Source: an uncultured Verrucomicrobiota bacterium (GTDB lineage: Bacteria; Verrucomicrobiota; Kiritimatiellia; Kiritimatiellales; Tichowtungiaceae). Taken from it: 53,634 bases of DNA. Below the pieces are notes generated by a model. The model did not search any database. It was given only the letters and a program-made list of their open reading frames with translations, and had not been told where the DNA came from. The stretch spans positions 1 through 53,634 of the forward strand of contig CAIKGD010000050.1 of assembly GCA_903826865.1 (NCBI GenBank), given 5' to 3'. This document shows positions 33,007 through 42,365 of this stretch, in pieces; position 1 is the stretch's first letter; the number at the start of each line of letters is the position of its first letter. Made by a program: the position numbers and the translations under genes.

Positions 33007-34191
33007 CTATATCTCTGCCGTTTCCAGCGCATACGAATAGGCGTGTTCTAATTCATCGATTATGCCGGACCATGCAAGATCTGTTTCCGCGATTTTCCGT
33101 GCGGTCTTGCCCATTTCTCTGGATCGGGATGGGTTTTTTAAAATCCGAATAACCCCTTGAGCAAAATCGTTTGAATCGAAAGCCGTCAACTCCCCTGCAG
33201 GATGTACCTGCATGATAGAGAGCACCTCGCCGACAGGATTAGAAACAACCGGACGCCCTGCCGCCAGATAATCACCGATCTTGCACGGCCAGCGTCCGCG
33301 GTTATAAATCTTATCGGCAAAAGGAAGCAGAAAAACATCGGCGCAGGTCAGCGCTTTTACAAACTCATCCTGAGGAAGCCGTCCAAGATGAATAAAGAAT
33401 TCACTGAGCCCCTTTTGTCGGGCCCTCTTATTTAACACATCGGCACCATTCCCGGTCATTACCAGCTTAAACTCAGAACACACCGCCTTCACCTTGATCG
33501 CGGCATCAAAAACAAGCTCCACATCCATCACCGCATCCATTGCAGAAAAAAGGGCTATTTGATCTGCACTGGAAAAGCCAAACTCCGCACGATGTGTGTT
33601 AGGATCAACAAAAGGAATATTCTCCGTGTCCGCACCGATTGGTACCTTGAAAATAGACTCGGGATTAACGCCAAGTCCCTCAGCACGGCGACCAAGGGCA
33701 GAGCAAATCACCGTCGTTGCATCCGCCATCGCACGAAAATGCTCCTCATAAAAAGTCTCAAAAGGTCCGAACAGGATCTGATACCATTTAGGCCGGTTCG
33801 TCGTGATGATTCCACCGCGCCCCCACCAGTCGATCCAGTCAATCACCAGAGGAATCCTTCTCTTCCGCAACATTAACTGCAACGGATGAATTGTCGCGGG
33901 GCGGGTCTCAAAGGCATGGATCAAATCAAAACCCAGATTTTTTCTAAGCCACAGCCAGCGGTTGAATGCGTCCCACGGATCCCACCCCGTGCGCAACTTG
34001 CCAGATAAAAGGTCGGGCATCTCGATGTATCGGACGCCGTTGACGGTGCTTTCTGTAACCCCGCGCCGCGCTGTATCGGAGATACATAAAAGTGTCACTT
34101 CATGCCCGCGCTGTGCAATACGAAAAGCCAGGTTTTCATATCGCCAAAAAGACCGTCTTCTTGTGTGGTGAGTGATATATAGAAGCTTCAT
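33007..34191 (-). CDS. Glycosyltransferase family 4
   Basis: The 394-residue GT-B fold protein opens MKLLYITHHTRRRSF, then YENLAFRIAQRGHEVTLL, the usual family 4 acceptor-side start. The nucleotide-sugar half has VFLLPFADKIYNRGRWPCKIGDYLAAGRPVVSNPVGE (about 296-332), with a KxxEY-like region. The start is preceded by GAGGTG eight bases upstream. The donor sugar is not predictable. It lies between the rmlB block and capG, 59 bp from capG, and could transfer either of the two sugar types made by the neighbours. Confidence 0.8.
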   Translation of the reverse strand: MKLLYITHHTRRRSFWRYENLAFRIAQRGHEVTLLCISDTARRGVTESTVNGVRYIEMPDLLSGKLRTGWDPWDAFNRWLWLRKNLGFDLIHAFETRPATIHPLQLMLRKRRIPLVIDWIDWWGRGGIITTNRPKWYQILFGPFETFYEEHFRAMADATTVICSALGRRAEGLGVNPESIFKVPIGADTENIPFVDPNTHRAEFGFSSADQIALFSAMDAVMDVELVFDAAIKVKAVCSEFKLVMTGNGADVLNKRARQKGLSEFFIHLGRLPQDEFVKALTCADVFLLPFADKIYNRGRWPCKIGDYLAAGRPVVSNPVGEVLSIMQVHPAGELTAFDSNDFAQGVIRILKNPSRSREMGKTARKIAETDLAWSGIIDELEHAYSYALETAEI

Positions 34192-34250
34192 AAAAACACC
34201 TCTTCGTTAGTGCTCTGCAATGCGCTCCGCATAGCGCCCCCGCCCGCCGT

Positions 34251-35393
34251 TTAAGAATAAATATTTTTTTGCCACACCACGCGCCGTATATAATCAGCAT
34301 AGGAAATGATTATCCGCAACACCTTGTCCGCCACATTGGGCATGGAATAATCCGCCACCGGCCGCAACAGCCGTTCCGCGCCGCGCGGTTGTTTTTCCAG
34401 CACTTTGAGCGCCTGCTGAATACGTTCAACATTCATGCCGGTAAACATGACGGAGGCTTCTTCAAAAGCTTCGGGGCGCTCATGAGCCTCGCGGATATTA
34501 ATTGCCGGAAAGTTGAGGATGGAGGATTCCTCGGAAATAGTTCCGCTGTCGGAAAGCACCGCCTTCGCATTCATCTGCAAGTTGACATAGTCAATGAATC
34601 CAAGCGGTTTGAGTAGCTGGATGTTATGTGAAAACTTGACGCCTTCTTTTTCGATCCGATTGCGTGTCCGTGGATGAGTCGAAATCATTACCGGCAGATC
34701 ATAGACCTCGGCCAGCATCTGCATGGCTTTCACAAAATGATGAAACATATCGGTGCTTACATTTTCTTCGCGATGCGCCGATACCATAAAATATCCGCCT
34801 TCGTTCAAATTCAGACGTTTCAGCACATCGGCTTTCTGAATGGCCGCCAAATGTGAGTGCAACACCTCAAACATCGGACTTCCGGTTTTGATCACCCGGT
34901 CCGGAGGACAGCCCTCACGAAGAAGATACTCGCGTGCAATATCACTGTAGGTGAGATTGATGTCGGATATATGATCCACAATCTTACGGTTGATTTCCTC
35001 CGGCACACGCTGATCAAAACAGCGATTGCCCGCCTCCATGTGAAACACTGGCACCTTGCGCCGTTTTGCCGGAATGGCGCACAAGCAACTGTTGGTATCG
35101 CCCAGCACCAGAAAAGCATCCGGCTTCACCTCTTCCAGCACGGCGTCAACGGCCGTGATGGCGTTACCGATCATGGAACAGGGGTTCCCGGTGGCAACAT
35201 TCAGAAAATAATCCGGTTTACGCAGGCCGAGATCGTCGAAGAATACCTCGTTCAGCTCATAGTCGTAGTTCTGGCCGGTATGTACCAGCACATGATCAAT
35301 TGCTTCGGACTCATCCAGTTTTTTGAGTACACACGAAAGCCGGATAATCTCGGGACGCGTGCCGATCACCGTCATCACTTTTAGTCGTCTCAT
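34251..35393 (-). CDS. capG: UDP-N-acetylglucosamine 2-epimerase-like (CapG/WecB family)
   Basis: The 380-residue non-hydrolysing UDP-HexNAc 2-epimerase probably performs the last step of UDP-L-FucNAc synthesis, because capE and capF lie upstream in the same strand order. MTVIGTRPEIIRL (about 7-19) is the N-terminal signature. HTGQNYDYELNEVFFDDLG, HMEAGNRCFDQRVPEEINR (about 119-137) and LSDSGTISEE (about 279-288) follow. A general UDP-ManNAc-forming WecB is the alternative. The gap to capF holds the four-helix-bundle gene and heptad arrays, so the operon is interrupted. Confidence 0.85.
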   Translation of the reverse strand: MRRLKVMTVIGTRPEIIRLSCVLKKLDESEAIDHVLVHTGQNYDYELNEVFFDDLGLRKPDYFLNVATGNPCSMIGNAITAVDAVLEEVKPDAFLVLGDTNSCLCAIPAKRRKVPVFHMEAGNRCFDQRVPEEINRKIVDHISDINLTYSDIAREYLLREGCPPDRVIKTGSPMFEVLHSHLAAIQKADVLKRLNLNEGGYFMVSAHREENVSTDMFHHFVKAMQMLAEVYDLPVMISTHPRTRNRIEKEGVKFSHNIQLLKPLGFIDYVNLQMNAKAVLSDSGTISEESSILNFPAINIREAHERPEAFEEASVMFTGMNVERIQQALKVLEKQPRGAERLLRPVADYSMPNVADKVLRIIISYADYIRRVVWQKNIYS

Positions 35394-35409
35394 AACTCGC
35401 TTTGCTCCT

Positions 35410-35541
35410 TATTTCTGGACACTAGGGTCTAGTCACTGGGTTCGGGGAGAACTGGGTTCTGGGGACTGACACCTAGCGACTCGCACCTAGCACCCAGCAC
35501 TTGGCCTTAGCGACTCGCGTCCGGCATCTAGCCGCCAGTTT
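35410..35541. repeat. Degenerate heptad array downstream of the four-helix-bundle gene
   Basis: The clearest 7-bp units are CACCTAG, CGACTCG, CACCTAG, CACCCAG and CACTTGG, then CATCTAG, CCGCCAG, TTTCTAG. The array fills most of the 148-bp gap to capG and runs into the last codons of the preceding gene, whose TAG stop lies in a unit. Confidence 0.8.
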
Positions 35542-35904
35542 CTAGCTCCTCGCCTCCACTGATTGAATAAATACATTGATCTGCCGTCCGAGACTATCGA
35601 TTTCACTCAAAAGAGATTTCGCTTCCGATGTCAAATCCTCATACAGGTCTTGAATATAAGTCAGCCACTCATTGGTCTCATCGCACGACGACTGACTGTA
35701 CACGAGAAATTTTACATAATCAGCCTGATAGCGGCGACGGCCATACCCTTCGACAATATTCGCCGATATCGATTTCGATGCCCGGCGAATCTGCGAACCG
35801 GTTTCGTATACTTCGAACTTCGGGAGCTTAAGACTGAACTTATGAACTGCCACTCCCAGCTTGTGCGCCTGCTGATAGACAACCAAATCCTTATATCCCG
35901 CCAT
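35542..35904 (-). CDS. Four-helix-bundle protein (23S rRNA intervening-sequence protein family)
   Basis: The 120-residue, mostly helical protein belongs to the TIGR02436/IVP family: AGYKDLVVYQQAHKL (about 2-16), SQIRRASKSISANIVEGYGRR (about 38-58) and SLLSEIDSLGRQINVFIQS (about 98-116) are the helix cores. The family is seen in intervening sequences of 23S rRNA and as freestanding genes; its exact biochemical role is unknown. Here it sits between capF and capG, flanked on both sides by heptad tandem arrays, and its stop codon is part of an array unit. This layout suggests a mobile cassette. Confidence 0.9.
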   Translation of the reverse strand: MAGYKDLVVYQQAHKLGVAVHKFSLKLPKFEVYETGSQIRRASKSISANIVEGYGRRRYQADYVKFLVYSQSSCDETNEWLTYIQDLYEDLTSEAKSLLSEIDSLGRQINVFIQSVEARS

Positions 35905-35924
35905 ATTAAAACTCCTTTTGGAAC

Positions 35925-35988
35925 TGACCCCCAGTCCCCAGCACCCAGCACCTAGCGCCCAGCACCCAATCCCCAGCCCCTAGCGCCC
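35925..35988. repeat. Degenerate heptad array upstream of the four-helix-bundle gene
   Basis: The units run CCCCCAG, TCCCCAG, CACCCAG, CACCTAG, CGCCCAG, CACCCAA, TCCCCAG, CCCCTAG, CGCCCGT. The capF stop codon (complement CTA at 35980-35982) lies inside the array. Unit sequence and period match those of the array at 35410. Confidence 0.85.
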
Positions 35989-37113
35989 GTCTTCCAGCAC
36001 CGGTGCATAGTACGTATCCGGCTTCACAGGGTTAAAAATCTCGTTGGCCCAGAAAAGGGTAATCATTTCGGTGCCGCCAACATTTTCAATGGAATGCGTA
36101 TAACCCGGAGGGATATCCACAATCTGAATATTCTCTCCGGACACCTCGCATATAAATATTTCATTGGTCATGACATGCCGGAAGCGGATTGCGCCCCGGC
36201 CTTGAATGACACAAAATTTTTCCACCTTGGTGTTATGCCCATGGTTTCCGCGTGTGATGCCCGGATGGGTCTGTGAAACAAAAATCTGGCCGAACTGTTC
36301 AGACTTGATCAGTTCAAAAAGCCAGCCGCGGTTGTCGGTATTCATTTTGGCCGGATAGGCAAAAGCCGCCGTGTCATAGTAAGAGAGAAATGTTGCATAC
36401 AGCTTTTTAGTGAACGGATCAGAAAGATCCGGCATCGGGCCGCCTTCACGCACCGTCCGGAAAGCTTTGAGCAGACCGGCCAGCCGCCCAAGTGAAACCG
36501 AATACGTCTCCGTTACTTCATAACGGTACTGCTTCGCATCTATTTCGCCGGAACGACGCATCTGTTTCAAACATTCATCCACAACATCATCCACATAAGC
36601 AAAAGTCACCGTATGTGCCGGATCGTTCACTTGTATCGGCAGATCGTGCGTCACGTTATAGCAAAAAGTCGAAACCGCGGAATTGTAATTCGGACGCGAC
36701 CACTTTCCGAACAGATTGGGAAACCGGTAAACCAGCACCGGAACACCGGATTGTCTGCTGTAATCAATCAGCGCATCTTCCGCCGCCCGTTTGCTCCTGC
36801 CGTAGGCATTTTGGCTTTCCGCCTGCGTGGATGAGCTGAACAGAACCGGCGCGCGACTATTGTGTTTTCCGGCAAAACCGCATAGGAGTCTGGTCAGATC
36901 GGTGTTGCCCTCGGAAAACTCTTTTTCATCTTTTGGGCGGTTCACACCAGCCAAATGAAATATAAAATCCGCCTGCGCCACCTGCTGCTCCAGTTCTTTA
37001 AGCGTGTTCTGCAAATCAAACCGCAGAACCTTTATGCCGTCACAGCGGCATAACGCCACGCAGAGATTGCGACCGAGAAAGCCTTCTGATCCGGTTACTA
37101 AAATGCTTTTCAT
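35980..37113 (-). CDS. capF: CapF: UDP-N-acetyl-L-fucosamine pathway reductase/epimerase
   Basis: The bifunctional 377-residue protein has an N-terminal short-chain dehydrogenase domain (VTGSEGFLGRNLCVAL, residues about 6-21; YGRSKRAAE about 110-118) and a C-terminal cupin domain. The cupin has GITRGNHGHNTKVEKFCVIQG (about 284-304) and DIPPGYTHSIENVG. The domain order is that of S. aureus Cap5F, which epimerises at C3 of the CapE product and reduces it. In the window it is preceded by capE (with one gene between) and followed by capG. The stop codon lies in a heptad array, so the true C-terminus may have changed. Confidence 0.88.
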   Translation of the reverse strand: MKSILVTGSEGFLGRNLCVALCRCDGIKVLRFDLQNTLKELEQQVAQADFIFHLAGVNRPKDEKEFSEGNTDLTRLLCGFAGKHNSRAPVLFSSSTQAESQNAYGRSKRAAEDALIDYSRQSGVPVLVYRFPNLFGKWSRPNYNSAVSTFCYNVTHDLPIQVNDPAHTVTFAYVDDVVDECLKQMRRSGEIDAKQYRYEVTETYSVSLGRLAGLLKAFRTVREGGPMPDLSDPFTKKLYATFLSYYDTAAFAYPAKMNTDNRGWLFELIKSEQFGQIFVSQTHPGITRGNHGHNTKVEKFCVIQGRGAIRFRHVMTNEIFICEVSGENIQIVDIPPGYTHSIENVGGTEMITLFWANEIFNPVKPDTYYAPVLEDGR

Positions 37114-37141
37114 AATCTGTCTCTTAAGTTGGTAGCTGATG

Positions 37142-37870
37142 CTAACGGCCAGAGCGACCGGCTCCGGTCTTTCTGGCGATAAATACTATCCACGGACTAA
37201 TATGTGTCAGTCGTCGCAACCCTAACAATTTTTCTATGCGCACAAAAAAAGGAGCAAATATCGAGTTGCTGGCCCGGCCGAACGGGAACCAGCAGTATCC
37301 TTCTTCATAAAGCATCGTGTATCCGTTGCATAACAACTTTCTCCTCCAGGCCGGGTAAAAAAGTTTGTAATCATCAAAAGCGCCCGAAAAAAACCTTCTC
37401 GTGTGCACATAAAAGCCTCGTAAAGACAACCGGTTTAAGAAGACTCCGACTATTAGGCCATCATTCTGTAAAACCCGACAGGCTTCACGAACAAACCAAT
37501 CGGCTTGTACTACGGGAGGCACCTCGATGCAAAGCAGAAGCCTAACCGATTCCGATTCGCAAGGAAGTGTGGTTCCGTCTGGCCGCACAAGAATACAATT
37601 TGCCGATGGAATTCTCTTTTTACATATCGCCAGAGCTTTTTCATTAATATCGGTGCAGGTCATTCTCCATCCAAGCCCTGTAAGCAATGCCGACCATCTT
37701 CCGCCCTCAGCTCCAATTTCAAGAGCCGCTGCCGGGGTTTCAGACAGATCATGCGCTTTTAAAATAGCTTCTTTTTCAATGCCGGTTACATAAGCTCCCC
37801 ACCGTGTACAGGTTACTTTTTCCCAGAAAGTATTATCGTCTCGACCTAAGTTTTCGACATCGTATGCCAT
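37142..37870 (-). CDS. Class I SAM-dependent methyltransferase
   Basis: The 242-residue protein has ALEIGAEGGRWSALLTGLGWRMTCTDINEKAL (about 49-80), a SAM-binding loop with the acidic end of strand 2, and SVRLLLCIEVPPVVQADWFVREACRVLQNDG (about 108-138). The motif II region differs from most. The substrate is unknown; sugars or lipids of the polysaccharide are candidates. It is inserted between capE and capF and is visibly more AT-rich than both, so recent acquisition is likely. The gaps (28 and 66 bp) hold no terminators. Confidence 0.75.
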   Translation of the reverse strand: MAYDVENLGRDDNTFWEKVTCTRWGAYVTGIEKEAILKAHDLSETPAAALEIGAEGGRWSALLTGLGWRMTCTDINEKALAICKKRIPSANCILVRPDGTTLPCESESVRLLLCIEVPPVVQADWFVREACRVLQNDGLIVGVFLNRLSLRGFYVHTRRFFSGAFDDYKLFYPAWRRKLLCNGYTMLYEEGYCWFPFGRASNSIFAPFFVRIEKLLGLRRLTHISPWIVFIARKTGAGRSGR

Positions 37871-37936
37871 TTTGATTTCCTTTCCGTCCTCCGGCTTCTG
37901 TCATCGGATCAACAGTTTTAGCCGCAGGCTGCAAGG

Positions 37937-38956
37937 CTACCGCTCAGCCCCCAGTTCCTCCTGAATGTATTCCAGCTTCATCAGCATTTGGATGAGTTCA
38001 TCTTTTTTAAGCTGGCGGGTATTGCCGGAGGTGTAATCGTGTTCAACAGAGACTTTCCCCTCGCCTTCCTCAAAATACTTTCCGTAGTTCAGATCGCGGG
38101 TATCCGACGGTACGCGGTAGTAATCTTTCATGTCCTCCGCATGAACGAGTTCTTCGCGATTTAACAATGTTTCATGTTTTTTCTCGCCGTGACGTGTACC
38201 GATCACCTTGATTTCATTATCGGCTTTGAAGATCGTTTTGATTGCTTCCGCCAGTAGTTTAATCGTGGCGGCAGGCGCTTTCTGAACAAATGTGTCTCCG
38301 CCGATTCCATTCTTGAAAGCAAACAGCACCAAGTCCACGGCATCGTCGAGAGACATCATAAAGCGGGTCATTTCCGGATCGGTTATGGTCAGCGGCCTGC
38401 CCGCTTTAATCTGATCCCGGAAGAGGGGAATAACCGAACCGCGCGAAGCCATCACGTTGCCGTACCGTGTAACACAAATCACCGGCTCTTTTCCGTTACC
38501 GATCATGCGCGCTTTGGCCACAGCCACCTTTTCCATCAGCGCTTTGGACATTCCCATGGCATTGATCGGGTAAACCGCTTTGTCGGTGCTGAGCACCACC
38601 ACATTTTTCACCCCGTTTTCGATAGCAGCGTTCAGAGTGTTTTCTGTGCCGAGCACGTTGGTATAAACAGCCTGAAGCGGATAAAACTCGCAGGAGGGCA
38701 CCTGCTTGAGCGCAGCGGCGCTGAACACATAATCCACGCCGCGCATGGCCGAGTTAATGCTGTTAAAATCGCGGACGTCGCCAATGTAAAATTTGACCTT
38801 ATCGTTCTGCAGATGGTGCCGCATATCATCCTGTTTCTTTTCGTCGCGGCTGAAAATGCGTATCTCGCCGACATCGGTACTTAAAAACCGTTTCAGCACT
38901 GCATTTCCGAACGACCCGGTTCCGCCGGTAATCAAAAGTGTTTTGTTTTTAAACAT
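37937..38956 (-). CDS. capE: CapE: UDP-N-acetylglucosamine 4,6-dehydratase (5-inverting)
   Basis: The 339-residue SDR protein catalyses the first step toward UDP-L-FucNAc. LITGGTGSFGNAVLKRFL (about 8-25) is the NADP loop. SAAALKQVPSCEFYP (about 79-93) is the typical ALKxVPxCE stretch, and STDKAVYPINAMGMSKALMEKVA (about 124-146) holds the catalytic residues. The cytosolic, non-membrane form is the CapE type. A good SD (AAGGAGGG) lies just before ATG 38956. The upstream gap (38957-39073) has a TATAGT hexamer at 39048-39043 with a poorly spaced TTGGCG, so a promoter is possible but unproven. Confidence 0.88.
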   Translation of the reverse strand: MFKNKTLLITGGTGSFGNAVLKRFLSTDVGEIRIFSRDEKKQDDMRHHLQNDKVKFYIGDVRDFNSINSAMRGVDYVFSAAALKQVPSCEFYPLQAVYTNVLGTENTLNAAIENGVKNVVVLSTDKAVYPINAMGMSKALMEKVAVAKARMIGNGKEPVICVTRYGNVMASRGSVIPLFRDQIKAGRPLTITDPEMTRFMMSLDDAVDLVLFAFKNGIGGDTFVQKAPAATIKLLAEAIKTIFKADNEIKVIGTRHGEKKHETLLNREELVHAEDMKDYYRVPSDTRDLNYGKYFEEGEGKVSVEHDYTSGNTRQLKKDELIQMLMKLEYIQEELGAER

Positions 38957-39073
38957 TTTCCCTCCTTAACCTGCCATTTATGTTTTTCCGTGACATTGAA
39001 ACCAATACCTCCAGATTCAAAAAATTGTCTTGCGCCAAATGTACTATACGCCGGTTTTGTTTCCGCCAATGCT

Positions 39074-40162
39074 TTAAGACAACCACCGGTCGACATTTTC
39101 CAAATAAGTTTTTAAGTCATAGCGTTCCCGGAATGTCTTCACATTCTGTGTCCGTATACCGTGCAAAAGAGCCCTGTCAAAATATAATTTCCGGATGGCG
39201 CTATACAGCGCCTCGGCAGAAATTTCGGGAAGAATCATTCCATTCACTCCGTCTTCAATCGTATCCGGAATGGCACCGATACGCGTACTGATAATGGCCA
39301 GCCCGGATCCCATGGCCTCGAGAATGGTCATCGGCTGTCCATCCAGATCGGTCGGATGTGTCAATATGTGCGCTTTTTCATAAAACGCCCACTTTTCACT
39401 GCCCTTCAGCAGTCCGGTAAAGACAATCATTGCATTCAATTGATTCTGCTGTATCAACGCCCGCATTTCGTTTTCAAAAGCCGGGTCTTTCCATTCCCCG
39501 ATTAAGGTGCAACATACATCAAGACCATCTTCGCGGCAATGATGCAGCGCCTGCACGATTCGCCCGACGCCTTTGGAACGGCTCAACTCGCCCACAAACA
39601 GCAATTCAAGCCTCGCATGATCCGGCGGGCGGTCAATGACGGTTTTCACACAGGGGTGCTCGCTCCCGTTGGGGAAAACGACCGGATTATTAAATCCGTA
39701 AGGTTCGTGGTACTTTGCGATACTTTCGCCAAGGAAACGCAGGCTGTACAACTTGCGGAGAAAATACAGGCCGACCGTCTTTTTCCAGCCGCCCTCTTCC
39801 AGAAAAAGAAAATTAGCCCCCGCCAGCTCGCCATACACTTTAATTCGAAGTATCTGCGCCAGATAAAATAACGGCACCATCCGTAAAAAAGCGCCGATAT
39901 TTTTCGGGATGTTGAAAAACATTATCTGCGGACGACAGATGATCATGTGCATCGCGCTGCGGCCTATGTAATACAAACCAAAAAAAATATTCCGGAACGT
40001 CACCCGGCCCTGAGTAAACTTATTTGCCCAAGGACGGGAAAAAGTGAGCGCGCGAACGCCGTCGCGGCCGAGAAAATACCCGGCCATGCGTAACGCGCGA
40101 TTCTCCCCTCCCCCATAGGGTGGAGGAACGACAAGTAAAAGAAGAAGTTTGATGGTTTTCAT
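39074..40162 (-). CDS. Glycosyltransferase family 4
   Basis: The 362-residue protein starts MKTIKLLLLLVVPPPYGGGENRAL at ATG 40162; 11 further codons upstream are unlikely. ELLFVGELSRSKGVGRIVQAL (about 199-219) and ILTHPTDLDGQPMTILEAMGSGLAIISTRIGAIPD (about 274-308) are the family 4 signature, including the Glu of E-x7-E in LEAMGSG. It is probably cytosolic or membrane-associated, and the acceptor and donor are unknown. It begins 7 bp upstream of the stop of the acyltransferase gene and the two are likely co-transcribed. Confidence 0.82.
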   Translation of the reverse strand: MKTIKLLLLLVVPPPYGGGENRALRMAGYFLGRDGVRALTFSRPWANKFTQGRVTFRNIFFGLYYIGRSAMHMIICRPQIMFFNIPKNIGAFLRMVPLFYLAQILRIKVYGELAGANFLFLEEGGWKKTVGLYFLRKLYSLRFLGESIAKYHEPYGFNNPVVFPNGSEHPCVKTVIDRPPDHARLELLFVGELSRSKGVGRIVQALHHCREDGLDVCCTLIGEWKDPAFENEMRALIQQNQLNAMIVFTGLLKGSEKWAFYEKAHILTHPTDLDGQPMTILEAMGSGLAIISTRIGAIPDTIEDGVNGMILPEISAEALYSAIRKLYFDRALLHGIRTQNVKTFRERYDLKTYLENVDRWLS

Positions 40163-40169
40163 TCGTGAT

Positions 40170-40775
40170 CTACCGGGTATTCGCCTGTTTAACAAATTCT
40201 GTCAGCTGCTGTACGGGAAACCGCTGCTCCGCAGGATACAATCGGCGTTCATGCTCAAGAATCTCGTCCACCGTCCAGCGGAACTTTATGACTTTGGCAG
40301 GCATACCACCGGCAATGGCATAAGGCGGAACAGAACGGGTCACGACCGCACCGGCCGCTATCACTGCGCCGCGGCCGATCGTAACTCCTTTTAAGATCGT
40401 CGTGTTGCATCCAACCCAGACATCATCTTCAATGACTACCGGCTGGTCATCCTCCGGTCTCTTTGTTTGCACATCAAACATATACGACCCGATAACAGAG
40501 GTGTTATGGTTGCCGCCGCGAATCGATACGTTCGGACCGAACATGACTTTATTTCCGATACGAATTTCGCTGATCGCCGCAAAGAAAAGAGCGCCCGGCC
40601 CGATGAATACATCATCTCCGATTGAAATACTGCGAAACGAGTAGCAACCGAACCCGTCAAAGCGGACGTTTTTACCGCAGGAACGGAAAAGCGGACGCAG
40701 AACGAAACAGGCCAGCTTATTCACCGCTTTACGGGTAAAACACAAAAACATCCCCGGCAGACAGAATATTTTCAT
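40170..40775 (-). CDS. Left-handed beta-helix (hexapeptide) acyltransferase
   Basis: The 201-residue protein has multiple hexapeptide repeats ([46 protein letters not shown]) and a trailing [10 protein letters not shown]. It is of the WcaF/CysE/NodL type and would O- or N-acetylate a sugar. The catalytic His is probably in [10 protein letters not shown] (about 88-97). A GAGAGGAGGGG ribosome-binding site precedes the start. A weak promoter-like pair (TTGTCA, 18 bp, TGTACT) lies upstream between 40776 and 40886 on the minus strand. FdtC-like acetylation of a 3-amino sugar is one possibility. Confidence 0.8.
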   Translation of the reverse strand: MKIFCLPGMFLCFTRKAVNKLACFVLRPLFRSCGKNVRFDGFGCYSFRSISIGDDVFIGPGALFFAAISEIRIGNKVMFGPNVSIRGGNHNTSVIGSYMFDVQTKRPEDDQPVVIEDDVWVGCNTTILKGVTIGRGAVIAAGAVVTRSVPPYAIAGGMPAKVIKFRWTVDEILEHERRLYPAEQRFPVQQLTEFVKQANTR

Positions 40776-40886
40776 AAGGTTCCCCTCCTCTCACCCTAAG
40801 TACAATTTACACTGGAATTCTTTGACAATACCGTCTCGTTGTCTCGCCGATGAAACCGCTTTTTATAATTCGCCTGCTCTAAAAAA

Positions 40887-42092
40887 TCACCTGGTGTCGC
40901 TTTCGGTCCGCCCGCCAGCGCGCCCAGCTAACTCGTCAATGAAATTAAGCAGGCGGCGAGAATGAACGCGGTAATCAAACTCCCGCGCGGCTAACGCACG
41001 ACCTGCCGAACCGATCCGGCAAGCCAGTTCTGGATCGTCAAGCAATTGGATGATGCGTTCGCTCCAGCCGGCAATATCGCCCGGCAATGCCAGCATGGCT
41101 GTATCACCATCCGTGAGATATTTCGCCACCTCACCGACCTGCGATGAAACAACAGGGCGTCCGCTTGTAAGATATTCGCCGAGTTTGGTCGGGAAACAGC
41201 ACTCCCAGCGGATACCCGACGGAAGCGGAGCCAAAAGCGCCGCCGCACCATTGATCGGAGCCGCCAGCTGTTCTTTGGGGACAAATCCATGTACCGTAAC
41301 GGCGGCCCGGCGGCCGGTAACGCGCTCCGCTCGCAATTCCAACTCACTCTTCAAGTCCGCATTAAAGTTTCCCATCAGCACTAGGCTGCACTCTGGGTGT
41401 TTACGGCGAACAAGTGACAGCACGTCGATTAAAAATTCCAAATGCGCACGGACTTCTCCAAAGGGATCGCCCGTCCAGAGAAGATAGGGTGAATTAAAAA
41501 CAGGCCCGGCTACAGGGGCTGAGTCCGCATGGATATCCATTAGAATCGGCACCCGTAACTGGGGAAAGGAATGCCGCCAGAACTGCATTCGAACGCGAAC
41601 CCGCTCTTCAATCGCCCGGCTGATCGGCACTGCACCGGCGGCGGCAATAAAACGGAGCCACCACGTGCGGTCTGTCCGCCCCGGATACCATTCACTAATC
41701 GCCGCAACGACCGGAGCCGCCGCCGCCAGAAAAATGTTTTCAGCCCCGTACATCTCTGAATAAATCACCACCCGGTCACCCCGGCTCCGCAAGCGGCGTA
41801 TTTCCGCAATAACCGAAAACAATCCTGTCGCATTGCGCCGCATCCGGATCCATCGCCTCGTTTCGCGACGCGTCGCGCGAGGAAAATAACGATAGGCAAT
41901 GCCGCGCCAGACCCCGTCCGGCATTGCGTTTTCAAACGGACTCCCGCCAATATGAAACACGCTGAATTGAGCGCCCGCATCGAGAAGTGCGAGCCCCAGC
42001 ATCTTGATCCGGTTGGTTACCGCCATGCCGACAGGAAAACCAAGTCCGCAACAAACCACCACAACATGAAGTCTGCCGCAGTCTGTTCGCAT
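40887..42092 (-). CDS. Glycosyltransferase family 4-like protein
   Basis: The start was set at ATG 42092 because GGGAGAAG precedes it; codons further upstream encode a low-complexity, probably untranslated region. The protein has about 401 residues and opens with a Gly-rich start (HVVVVCCGLGFPVG). LLAPLPSGIRWECCFPTKLGEYLTSGRPVVSSQVGE is the nucleotide-sugar site with the KxxEY motif. It is more GC-rich than the neighbouring acyltransferase. It is followed by 111 bp without a recognised feature and preceded by 273 bp that hold only the start region. Confidence 0.75.
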   Translation of the reverse strand: MRTDCGRLHVVVVCCGLGFPVGMAVTNRIKMLGLALLDAGAQFSVFHIGGSPFENAMPDGVWRGIAYRYFPRATRRETRRWIRMRRNATGLFSVIAEIRRLRSRGDRVVIYSEMYGAENIFLAAAAPVVAAISEWYPGRTDRTWWLRFIAAAGAVPISRAIEERVRVRMQFWRHSFPQLRVPILMDIHADSAPVAGPVFNSPYLLWTGDPFGEVRAHLEFLIDVLSLVRRKHPECSLVLMGNFNADLKSELELRAERVTGRRAAVTVHGFVPKEQLAAPINGAAALLAPLPSGIRWECCFPTKLGEYLTSGRPVVSSQVGEVAKYLTDGDTAMLALPGDIAGWSERIIQLLDDPELACRIGSAGRALAAREFDYRVHSRRLLNFIDELAGRAGGRTESDTR

Positions 42093-42365
42093 TGGTAAAT
42101 CTTCTCCCATAACGCCCCCGAAGCCTTCACTCAATTGTTTTGAACCAACAGATAAATACCCAGCCAGACTCACACAGTTCGCACGAGCAGAACTACTTGG
42201 TTCTGGGCTGGGATTTTCTGCCGGCCAGATGTCACCATGCCCGATTTTTTCGCAAGGCAAAGTGCCGCAAACATCGCTCCCTTGTCTGATTTTCTCGAAA
42301 CCGGACTGCCGTCTGCTTCCTGTGTGCTACTACGAAATTCTGCTTGGTTAAACTCCGAGCTGAGA

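Noticed and set aside
35410-35988. CRISPR array
   Set aside because: Units are 7 bp and contiguous with no spacers, and the arrays flank a gene.
39043-39069. Promoter for capE (TTGGCG and TATAGT)
   Set aside because: The spacing is 15 bp and the -35 box is poor, so it was not listed as a feature.
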